From Labilithrix sp. (GTDB lineage Bacteria > Myxococcota_A > Polyangia > Polyangiales > Polyangiaceae): a DNA stretch of 45,092 nt. Every line of letters starts with the position of its first letter. Positions within the stretch are counted from its first letter, which is position 1. A program made the position numbers and the translations under genes. Below are positions 7,524 through 14,805 of the stretch, one piece after another. The notes under the pieces are model-generated. The model was not told the origin of the DNA. It searched no databases and saw nothing but the letters and a program-made list of their open reading frames with translations. The stretch is from assembly GCA_019637195.1 (NCBI GenBank), contig JAHBWA010000067.1:1-45092 (forward strand), given 5' to 3'.

Positions 7524-9311
7524 ATGAGCGACGAGCGGATCAAGGACCTCCCCGCGACCGTCCCCGAGCGCGCGCGCATGCCGCGCGACGCCACGATCGC
7601 CTTGCCTGGCCCCGTCTTCGGCCCGAGCAGCTCGACGTCGCTCGACAGCGTCGCGCCGCTGCCGCTCGACTCGTATCAGCCGCCCCACACCGGCACGGCG
7701 GCGCTCTCGACCCCGCCCTCCCAGCGCGAGCAGATCGTCCCGTCGGCGGCGACGGTCGGCTCGGTCCTCGAGCACATCCGCAAGCCGACCGTGGAGCGGC
7801 TCGAGGTCGAGGCGCGCCTCGCGTCCGGCGGGATGGGCTCGATCGACGTCGTGATCGATCACGCGCTCGACCGTCGGATCGCGATCAAGACGCTTCACCC
7901 GCACCTGCGCTCCGACGATCAGACGGTGCGGATGTTCCTCCGCGAGGCGCGGCTGACGGGCCTCCTCGACCACCCGCACATCGTCCCCGTCTACGATCTC
8001 GGCGAGCGCGAGAGCGGCGAGCTGTACTTCGCGATGAAGCTCGTCGAAGGGCAGACCCTGGCGGCGCTCATCCGCGGGCTGCCGCGCGGCGTCCTCGACA
8101 CGGCGACGCTCTACACGCTCCTCGACGTCTTCGCGAAGGTCTGCGACGCCCTCGCCTTCGCGCACAGCCGCGGCGTCCTCCACTGCGACGTAAAGCCCGC
8201 GAACGTGATGGTCGGCGAGTTCGGCCAGGTGTTCCTGATGGACTGGGGGATCGCGCGGCTCGTCGTGACGGAGGGCGCGCCGGCTTCGATCGCTCGCTCC
8301 GGCGGCGCGGGTCCTACGCGCGGAGCGCGGACGGCGCAGACGACCGACAACTCGATCATCGGCACGCCCGGCTACATGTCCCCCGAGCAGGCCCGGGGCG
8401 ACCGGAAGAAGCTCGACGTGCGCTCGGACGTGTTCCTCTTGGGCGCGCTCCTCTACGAGATCCTCACGCATCGCCCGCCCTACGTCGGCGGCGACAAGAG
8501 CGAGACGCTGGCGCTCGCGGCGGCCGGGACCTTCCCGAGCCCGCGCAAGGTCGCGGGAGACGTCGCGGTGCCGCTCGAGCTCGAGCGCATCGCCCTCCGG
8601 GCGATGGCGAGGGCGCCCGACGAGCGCTACCCGTCCGTCGCGGCGCTGCGAGAGGACGTCGTGCGCTTCATGCGCGGCGGCGCGGAGTTCCCGCGTCGCA
8701 CGTTCCAGGCGGGGGTAGCCATCGTCCGCGAGGGCGAGCCCGGCGACGCCGCGTACATCATCGTCGAGGGCCGCTGCGACATCCGAAAGGAGACGCCGAG
8801 CGGGACGCAGACGCTCCACACCATCGAGGCCGGCGCGGTGTTCGGGGAGATGGCGATCCTCACGCAGGGACCGCGCACGGCGTCGGTGGTCGCCGTAGAG
8901 CCGACCACCGTGCTCGTCGTCACGTCGCACGACCTCGAGCACGAGATGGCCGCGCTCAAGCCCTGGATGGCGACGCTGCTCAAGTCGCTCGCGTCGCGCT
9001 TCCGCGACGTCGATACGCACAGCCGCGCGACCTACCCGGCGACGCTCTCCCCGGCGCGCGTCGCCAACCAGGTGCTCATGAACCTCGAGACGTGGGGCGA
9101 GGGCGACGGCAGCGGCGGGCGCTGGATGAAGTGGACCGAGCTCGCGCCCGAGCTCGAGGCGCAGCTCGGCCTCCCACCGGTCGCGCTGTTCGGCGCGATC
9201 GCGCGGTACGGTCTCGCGCTAGACGTCGAGGGAGATCGGCTGACGATCACGGATCCCGCGGCGCTCCGCGAGCGGCTCGGGCGCGAGCTCGCCACCAAGC
9301 CGCGCGGTTGA
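7524..9311 (+). CDS. Ser/Thr protein kinase fused to a CRP-like cNMP-binding and winged-helix module
   Basis: 595 residues from ATG 7524; an upstream in-frame start at 7443 would add a low-complexity leader. A disordered N-terminus (1-90) precedes a PknB-type kinase at about 94-384: glycine loop LASGGMGS (99-106), Lys122 in AIK, catalytic HCDVKPAN (220-227), DWG (240-242) in place of DFG, and GTPGYMSPEQA (280-290). The Arg of HRD is Cys, making it a non-RD kinase. Residues about 388-480 are a cyclic-nucleotide-binding fold with the phosphate-cassette motif FGEMAILTQGPRTASV. The last 100 residues end in DRLTITDPAALRERL, resembling the CRP winged-helix wing. No membrane segment is seen, so it is probably cytoplasmic and may link nucleotide sensing to phosphorylation and perhaps DNA binding. 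Confidence 0.88.
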   Translation: MSDERIKDLPATVPERARMPRDATIALPGPVFGPSSSTSLDSVAPLPLDSYQPPHTGTAALSTPPSQREQIVPSAATVGSVLEHIRKPTVERLEVEARLASGGMGSIDVVIDHALDRRIAIKTLHPHLRSDDQTVRMFLREARLTGLLDHPHIVPVYDLGERESGELYFAMKLVEGQTLAALIRGLPRGVLDTATLYTLLDVFAKVCDALAFAHSRGVLHCDVKPANVMVGEFGQVFLMDWGIARLVVTEGAPASIARSGGAGPTRGARTAQTTDNSIIGTPGYMSPEQARGDRKKLDVRSDVFLLGALLYEILTHRPPYVGGDKSETLALAAAGTFPSPRKVAGDVAVPLELERIALRAMARAPDERYPSVAALREDVVRFMRGGAEFPRRTFQAGVAIVREGEPGDAAYIIVEGRCDIRKETPSGTQTLHTIEAGAVFGEMAILTQGPRTASVVAVEPTTVLVVTSHDLEHEMAALKPWMATLLKSLASRFRDVDTHSRATYPATLSPARVANQVLMNLETWGEGDGSGGRWMKWTELAPELEAQLGLPPVALFGAIARYGLALDVEGDRLTITDPAALRERLGRELATKPRG

Positions 9312-9335
9312 CACGCCCCCGCGCAGAGCGAAGGC

Positions 9336-9362
9336 CCGCGCGCACGCCCTGTCCGCGCGCGG
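9336..9362. terminator. GC hairpin between convergent genes
   Basis: A perfect 8-bp stem, CCGCGCGC at 9336-9343 and GCGCGCGG at 9355-9362, encloses an 11-base loop between the ends of the kinase and pilT-like genes. There is no T run, so a role as a bidirectional terminator is only suggested by its position. Confidence 0.35.
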
Positions 9363-9370
9363 AGCGGCGC

Positions 9371-10459
9371 TCAGGGAGCGACGCCGACGAGGTCGGGCCG
9401 CACGCGCGCGATGATGCGCGCGAAGGCCTCCTTGTCGATCGAGCGCTCGAGCGCCGCCTCAGGCGAGATCTTTCCGGCGCCGAGGAGGCGCTCGAGGCCC
9501 GCGTCGAGCGTCTGCATCCCCTGCGCCGCGCCCGCCTTCAACGCGTCGGCGAGGCCCTCCGTCTTGCCCTCCCGGACGAGCGCGACGACGGGCGGCGTGC
9601 CGACGAGGATCTCGTGGACGGCGACGCGGCTCTTCGAGTCTGCGCCGCGGACGAGGTGCTGGACGACCACGCCCGCGAGGCAGTCGGCGAGGAGCCCGCG
9701 GACGCGCGGCTGCGCCTCCGGCTCGAACGCCGCGACGAGGCGCTCGAGCGTGGCCGCGGCGCCGCTCGCCGGGAAGGTCGCGAGGACGAGCTGACCCTCG
9801 CCCGCGAGGCGGATCGCGTGCTCGATCTCCTCGGCCGTCGTGAGCTCGGAGACGACCACCACGTCGGGATCCTCGCGGACGGCGCTCTTCAGCGCCGTCA
9901 CGACCGTCGGGGCGTGGAGCCCGACCTCGCGCTGCGTGATCTGCGCGCGGAGCGACTCGTGCACGAACTCGATCGGGCTCTCGACCGAGACGACGTGGCA
10001 CGGGCGCGTCTTGTTGATGTGGTCGACCATCGCGGCCATCGTGGTCGTCTTGCCGTTCGACGCCGGGCCGGCGACGACGACGAGCCCGCCTCGGCGGTCC
10101 GCGAGCCGCCAGACCACCTCCGGGCAGCCGAGCTCGGCCAGCGACGGGACCCGCCCCGGGACCAAGCGGAACGCCGCCGCGATCCCCGAGTGTTTCACGT
10201 AGTAGCTCGCGCGGAAGCGAGCGACGTCCCGGAACGGAACGGCGAGGTCGAGGTCGAGGTCCGCCGCGAGCCGCGCGCGCTGCGCCGGCGTGACGAGCTC
10301 GAGGAGCAGATCCTCCAGCTCCTTGGCGGAGATCGGCGCCTCGCGCAGCGCGACGATCTCGCCGCGTACCCGCGCGAGCGGCGGCTGGTTGACCGCGAGG
10401 TGGAGATCGCTGCCGCCTCGCTTGACCAGGTCCTCGAAGATCGCGTCGATCGCCGGCAC
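9371..10459 (-). CDS. PilT-like ATPase with altered His box
   Basis: 362 residues, the length of type IV pilus retraction ATPases. Visible are the N-terminal GGSDLHLAVNQPPLARVRG, Walker A GPASNGKT (131-138), and QREVGLHAPTVVTALKSAVREDPDVV with the Walker B Glu205. In PilT the next motif is GEMRD; here it is SELTT (204-208). The His box, normally GTLHT, reads ATFPA, so the conserved His is absent. Fold and ATP binding look intact, but normal retraction activity is doubtful. The start is GTG 10459 with AAGGGG at 10466-10471, three bases after the stop of the larger paralogue upstream, so the two are co-translated. No other pilus gene is in the window. Confidence 0.9.
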   Translation of the reverse strand: MPAIDAIFEDLVKRGGSDLHLAVNQPPLARVRGEIVALREAPISAKELEDLLLELVTPAQRARLAADLDLDLAVPFRDVARFRASYYVKHSGIAAAFRLVPGRVPSLAELGCPEVVWRLADRRGGLVVVAGPASNGKTTTMAAMVDHINKTRPCHVVSVESPIEFVHESLRAQITQREVGLHAPTVVTALKSAVREDPDVVVVSELTTAEEIEHAIRLAGEGQLVLATFPASGAAATLERLVAAFEPEAQPRVRGLLADCLAGVVVQHLVRGADSKSRVAVHEILVGTPPVVALVREGKTEGLADALKAGAAQGMQTLDAGLERLLGAGKISPEAALERSIDKEAFARIIARVRPDLVGVAP

Positions 10460-10462
10460 CGG

Positions 10463-13201
10463 TTACCCCTTCCTCGCCTGGGCGGGTCGCGCGAGCTCGG
10501 CGTCGAGCTCCGCGGGAGACTCGGCGAACAGCTTCGCCACCTCTTTGGTGACCTTCTGCGCGCGGACGAGCTCGGCGAGCGCCTCGTCCAAGCGGACGAT
10601 CCCGGCCGACTTGCCACGCTTCTGCAGGTCGGGGATCTGGTGGGTGCGCCCGTCGCGGACGAGCGTGAAGAGCGCGACCGACCACGGGAGCAGCTCGACC
10701 GCCGCGTGGAGGCGCGTGCGGTCGGCGCTCGGCACGAGGCGCTGGCCGACGATCAGGCGGAGGGACGCCGCGAGGCTCCCGCGCACCCAGGGCTCCTCGG
10801 CCGCGGAGAAGAGGTCGAGGATGCGGTCGACGGTCTTCGCCGCGCTCGGCATGTTCATCGTCCCGAGCACGAGGCGTCCGCTCTCGCACGCGACGAGCGC
10901 GTGACGGACGGACTCCGCGTCCCGCATGTCGGCGAGCACGAGCGCGTCGATGTCCTCGCGCAGAGCGGTGTGGATCGTCCGCGAGCGCGTCCGCGCGTGG
11001 AGCCCGACGTCCCGCTGCGAGACGAGCCCCTTCTTGCGCGGGTGGACGTGCTCGATCGGCTCCTCGATCGTCATGACGTGACGCGCCGACTCGCGGTTCA
11101 GGTGATCGACCATCGCGGCGAGCGTCGTCGACTTTCCGTGGCCGGCGGGGCCGGTCACCAGGACGAGGCCGCGCTGATGCCGGAGCGCTCCCGCGAGCGC
11201 GTCGGGCAAGCCGAGCGCGGCGAGCGTCGGGAGCTCCTTCGGGATGACCCGCAGGTTCAGCTTGAACCCGGTCCGCTGCTTCGAGACGTTCACGCGGAAG
11301 CGCCCGTGGCTCGGGTGCTCGACGGCGAAATCGCACGAGCCGTCGCGCTCGAGCGTGTCGCGCAAGCGCGCAGGGACGATCTCCCGCGCGATGCGCTCGA
11401 CGTGCTCGGCCGGGAGCGACTGCGTCCGCGGGAGGAGATCGCTCGCGACGCGCAGCAGGATCGGACGACCGGCGACGATCACGAGGTCGCTCGCCCGCGC
11501 GGCGACCGCCATCGCGAGGAAGGAGTCCACGGCGGCCGACGCGTCGACCCGCGGGCGTTCCTTCTCGAGCGCGGCGGCGCGCGCGGTCGCGGCGTCGCCT
11601 TCCCCCGCGACCGAGACCGTGTTCTCGGCGCCGTCGGCGTCGAGGTCGATGTCGAGCCGGACGGGGCGCGCGGCGGCCCCACCGTCGGTCGTCGTGATCT
11701 CGACGTCGACCGCGTCGACCGACGTCGGCGTCGAGATCCGCCGACCGACCATCGCGGGAGCCTGGCTCGGCGTGGACTTCGCGCGCTGGGCCTCGGCGGC
11801 GGCGCGTTCACGCGCGGCGCGCTCCTGGGCGGCCTTCTCCGCGGCGGCCCTCTCGGCGAGCGCGCGCTCACGCGTGGCCTTCTCGGCGGCCAGCTTCTCG
11901 GCGGCGGCTCGCTCCGCGGCGGCCTTCTCCGCGGACGCTCTCTCCGCGGCGGCCCGCTCTGCGGCCAGCTTCTCGGCCGCCGCTCGCTCCGCGGCGGCCT
12001 TCTCCGCAGACGCCTTCTCGGCCGCCGCTCGCTCCGCGGCCAGCTTCTCGGCCGCCGCTCGCTCCGCGGCGGCCTTCTCCGCGGACGCTTTCTCGGCCGC
12101 GGCACGCTCCGCGGCCAGCTTCTCGGCCGCGGCACGCTCCGCGGCCAGCTTCTCGGCCGCCGCCTTCTCCGCAGCAGCCTTCTCGGCGGCGGCTCGCTCC
12201 GCGGCAGCCTTCTCGGCCGAGGCCTTCTCGGCGGCAGCCTTCTCGGCGGCGGCTCGCTCCGCGGCAACCTTCTCGGCCGAGGCCTTCTCGGCGGCAGCCT
12301 TCTCGGCGGCGGCCTTCTCCGCGGCCACCTTCTCCGCCGCCGGCTCGTCACGGCGCGGGCTCGCCGCGTCCTCGCCCCGCGCGACCTCTTCCGGTCGACG
12401 CGCCGGCTTCGGCTTCGGCTCCCCCGGCCCCGTGCCGGGCGGGGTCGTCACCGGCGGCGACAACGTCTGGAGCGTCGGCTCGTCGTCGTCGTCCCACTCG
12501 TCGTCGGGCGGCGGTACCGGGACGACTGGCGCGGCCTGCACGCGCGCGCTCGGCGCGGCGGCGGCGACGTTCTTGATCGCCTGCGGCTGGATCTGAGCCG
12601 TGGCCTTCGCCGCGGTCATCGTCGCGGAGGACGGCGCCCCCGCGAGCGATGGCTGCGCGCGCCCCTGCGCCGCCGCCGGCTGGGGCTTCGCCGAAGGGGG
12701 CTGCGGTGAGGGCGCGGCGGCTGGGACCTGACGGCTCTCCTGCGTGCGTGCCAGCCCGTGCTGACCGGACGTCCGCGCCGCGGGCGCGACGCCCGACGCG
12801 GGCGCGGACGCCGGCGCCGCCCTCTCGGAGGGCCGCGCCGACGGCGTGCTCGCCGGCGTCGGCTGCGCCGCGGCAGCGGGCGCTCTCGCCGCCGCCTCTC
12901 GCTTCGCCACGGTGAAGCGCGCCTGCACGATGTCCTTGCGCAGGATCGCCGCGACGGCGATGACGCCGACGCCGTCGAGGCGGGTCGTCCACTGGACCGG
13001 CTTGTCCGTCAGCGAGTCGACGTACCGGCTGCCGCCCATCGTCACGAGCATCTGCATCAGACGCTCGGTGCTCGGCGCCTCGTCGTCCACCGGCTCGAAC
13101 TTCCCGCCGATGTTGACGCTCGGCAGCCGATTGGTGACGAGCCCGAACTCCAACACCTCGGGGCGCGCGAGGTTCTTGAGCAGCTCCTCGATCGTTTTCA
13201 T
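10463..13201 (-). CDS. Large PilT-like ATPase with N-terminal domain and long Ala/Glu/Lys helix
   Basis: 912 residues from ATG 13201. Residues 1-105 (MKTIEELLKNLARPEVLEFG onward) are a compact domain resembling the N-terminal sensor part of PilT-like proteins. Residues about 106-280 are Pro/Ala-rich. About 284-464 is a near-perfect EKAAA/ERAAA pentad run, expected to form one long charged helix. From about 557 a PilT core follows: Walker A GPAGHGKS (684-691), QRDVGLHARTRSRTIHTALRED, then LADMRD (D758) where PilT has GEMRD, and GTMNMPSAAKTVDRI with Asn783 where PilT has the catalytic-box His. The core therefore keeps ATP binding but lacks the Walker B Glu and the His. It forms an operon with the smaller paralogue and may act with it as a hetero-assembly; that is inference. 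Confidence 0.85.
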   Translation of the reverse strand: MKTIEELLKNLARPEVLEFGLVTNRLPSVNIGGKFEPVDDEAPSTERLMQMLVTMGGSRYVDSLTDKPVQWTTRLDGVGVIAVAAILRKDIVQARFTVAKREAAARAPAAAAQPTPASTPSARPSERAAPASAPASGVAPAARTSGQHGLARTQESRQVPAAAPSPQPPSAKPQPAAAQGRAQPSLAGAPSSATMTAAKATAQIQPQAIKNVAAAAPSARVQAAPVVPVPPPDDEWDDDDEPTLQTLSPPVTTPPGTGPGEPKPKPARRPEEVARGEDAASPRRDEPAAEKVAAEKAAAEKAAAEKASAEKVAAERAAAEKAAAEKASAEKAAAERAAAEKAAAEKAAAEKLAAERAAAEKLAAERAAAEKASAEKAAAERAAAEKLAAERAAAEKASAEKAAAERAAAEKLAAERAAAERASAEKAAAERAAAEKLAAEKATRERALAERAAAEKAAQERAARERAAAEAQRAKSTPSQAPAMVGRRISTPTSVDAVDVEITTTDGGAAARPVRLDIDLDADGAENTVSVAGEGDAATARAAALEKERPRVDASAAVDSFLAMAVAARASDLVIVAGRPILLRVASDLLPRTQSLPAEHVERIAREIVPARLRDTLERDGSCDFAVEHPSHGRFRVNVSKQRTGFKLNLRVIPKELPTLAALGLPDALAGALRHQRGLVLVTGPAGHGKSTTLAAMVDHLNRESARHVMTIEEPIEHVHPRKKGLVSQRDVGLHARTRSRTIHTALREDIDALVLADMRDAESVRHALVACESGRLVLGTMNMPSAAKTVDRILDLFSAAEEPWVRGSLAASLRLIVGQRLVPSADRTRLHAAVELLPWSVALFTLVRDGRTHQIPDLQKRGKSAGIVRLDEALAELVRAQKVTKEVAKLFAESPAELDAELARPAQARKG
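11805..12345. repeat. Coding 15-bp repeat array (EKAAA/ERAAA pentads)
   Basis: Degenerate 15-bp units built on gcggcggccttctcc (minus strand Glu-Lys-Ala-Ala-Ala or Glu-Arg-Ala-Ala-Ala) run for about 36 copies with Ser, Leu and Val substitutions. The array stays in frame throughout, so length changes by whole units would be tolerated. Confidence 0.9.
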
Positions 13202-13247
13202 CAGCCTGGCAAGCCACCCGTCAGACTACACGACCGCGCCGCGTTGG

Positions 13248-13265
13248 GGCGATTTCGAAATCGCC
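13248..13265. promoter_or_regulatory. 18-bp perfect palindrome upstream of the large pilT-like gene
   Basis: GGCGATTTCGAAATCGCC is a perfect 18-bp palindrome, AT-rich in its core against a GC-rich background, centred 55 bases upstream of the ATG at 13201. A -10-like TAGTCT (complement of 13223-13228) would put the -35 region on the palindrome's near edge, so an operator is the likeliest reading. It could instead be a hairpin after enolase; there is no T run. Confidence 0.5.
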
Positions 13266-13393
13266 GCCCGAACGCGGTCCCCGCGTCCGCCCCGAGGGGG
13301 CCGCGAGGAGCGCGTTTCAGGCTGCCAGCCGCGATTTTGGCCCGTCGGCCGAACCGAGCTGGATCGCCGAGGATTCAGGGAGCCCGGCCGGGG

Positions 13394-13505
13394 ACGGACG
13401 CCTCGGACGACGCTCGGGCGGAGGCCTCGGCGACGCTCGAACGGAGGCCTCGGCGACGCTCGAACGGAGACGACGCCCGGGCGGAGGCCTCAGCGACGCT
13501 CGAAC
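13394..13505. repeat. 23-bp tandem repeats copying the enolase 3' end
   Basis: The unit GGAGGCCTCGGCGACGCTCG plus AAC is exactly tandem at 13420-13442 and 13443-13465. It recurs at 13483-13505 with one change (G to A at 13492) that makes the enolase stop triplet, and a weaker copy lies at 13394-13419. A 17-base spacer interrupts before the last copy. The 13483-13505 copy encodes enolase's final residues. Confidence 0.88.
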
Positions 13506-14767
13506 GGACGGCGGCCGGCGTAGACCGCGCCCACGCCGAGCTCGAAGCCGATGCGGAGGAGCTGGTTGTACTTGGCGACGCGGTCGGAGCGCGAAAGACT
13601 CCCCGTCTTGATCTGGCCCGCGTTGGTGGCGACGGCGAGGTCGGCGATGAACGTGTCTTCGGTCTCGCCCGAGCGGTGGCTGATGACGCTGCGGTAGCCG
13701 GCTTCCTGCGCCATGCGGATCGTGTCGAACGTCTCGGTGAGGCTGCCGATCTGGTTCAGCTTCACGAGGATGGCGTTGGCGAACCCGCCCTCGATGCCCC
13801 GCCGGAGGCGCTCGACGTTGGTGACGAAGAGATCGTCCCCGACGAGCTGCACCTTCTTCCCGAGCTTGTCGGTGAGGAGCTTCCAGGTGTCCCAGTCGTC
13901 CTCGGCGCAGCCGTCCTCGATCGAGATGAGCGGGTAGGTCGACGCGAGCTTCTCGTAGACCGCGACGAGCTCGGCGCCGCTGACCGGCTTCTTGTCGAAC
14001 GTGTACTTCTTGGAGCCCTTGTCGAAGAACTCGCTCGCCGCGCAGTCGAGCGCGAGGTGGAAGTCCTTGCCCGGCGTGTAGCCGGCGCTCTCGATCGCCG
14101 CGACGAGCGCCTGGATCGCCGCCTCGTTCGACTCGAGGCGCGGCGCGAACCCGCCCTCGTCGCCGACCGCGGTGACCATCCCCTTGTCCTTGAGGTTCTT
14201 CTTCAGCGCGGCGAAGACCTCGGCGCCCGCGCGGAGGGCGTTCGGGTAGTCGTCGAAGCCGTCGGGGACGACCATGAACTCCTGGATCTCGAGGCCGTTG
14301 TCGGCGTGCGTGCCGCCGTTGAGGACGTTCATGAGCGGCGTCGGCAGGACGCGCGCGTTCGCGCCGCCGAGGTAGCGCCAGAGCGGGAGACCGACGGCGT
14401 CGGCCGCCGCGCGCGCCACGGCCATCGAGACGCCGAGGATCGCGTTGGCGCCGAGCTTCGACTTGTTCGCCGTGCCGTCGGCCTCGAGGAGCACGCTGTC
14501 GACCTCGGCCTGATCGAGCGCGTCGATCCCGATGATCGACGGGCCGAGCGTCTGGTTGACGTTCTCGACCGCCTTCTGGACGCCCTTGCCGCCGAAGCGC
14601 TTCTTGTCCCCGTCGCGGAGCTCGATCGCCTCGTGCTCGCCGGTGGACGCCCCGCTCGGCACGGCCGCTCGACCGTGACCGCTCGCGGTCTGCACCTCGA
14701 CCTCGACGGTCGGGTTTCCACGGGAGTCCAGGATCTCGCGCGCGACGACTGCGGTGATCTCGCTCAT
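13490..14767 (-). CDS. eno: Enolase
   Basis: 425 residues, the standard bacterial length. It interconverts 2-phosphoglycerate and phosphoenolpyruvate in glycolysis. Conserved segments are all present: AREILDSRGNPTVEVEV, VPSGASTGEHEAIELRD, HADNGLEIQEFM with the catalytic-loop residues, VGDEGGFAP (catalytic Glu), LALDCAASEFF and LISIEDGCAEDDWD (metal ligands), VGDDLFVTN, ILVKLNQIGSLTET with the catalytic Lys, and SHRSGETEDTFIADLAV. The start at 14767 (MSEITAVVAREILDSRG) is the usual one. It follows the helicase gene by 38 bases on the same strand and may share its transcript. Its last codons belong to a tandem repeat that continues downstream. Confidence 0.98.
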   Translation of the reverse strand: MSEITAVVAREILDSRGNPTVEVEVQTASGHGRAAVPSGASTGEHEAIELRDGDKKRFGGKGVQKAVENVNQTLGPSIIGIDALDQAEVDSVLLEADGTANKSKLGANAILGVSMAVARAAADAVGLPLWRYLGGANARVLPTPLMNVLNGGTHADNGLEIQEFMVVPDGFDDYPNALRAGAEVFAALKKNLKDKGMVTAVGDEGGFAPRLESNEAAIQALVAAIESAGYTPGKDFHLALDCAASEFFDKGSKKYTFDKKPVSGAELVAVYEKLASTYPLISIEDGCAEDDWDTWKLLTDKLGKKVQLVGDDLFVTNVERLRRGIEGGFANAILVKLNQIGSLTETFDTIRMAQEAGYRSVISHRSGETEDTFIADLAVATNAGQIKTGSLSRSDRVAKYNQLLRIGFELGVGAVYAGRRPFERR

Positions 14768-14805
14768 GACAGGCTCGGCTCCTTGCGATTGCGTTTGCCC
14801 GCCTT

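Noticed and set aside
7406..12709. A very long plus-strand open frame across the kinase and PilT-like genes
   Set aside because: It is antisense or out of frame to well-supported genes and has the Arg/Ala/Asp-rich composition of GC-driven shadow frames.
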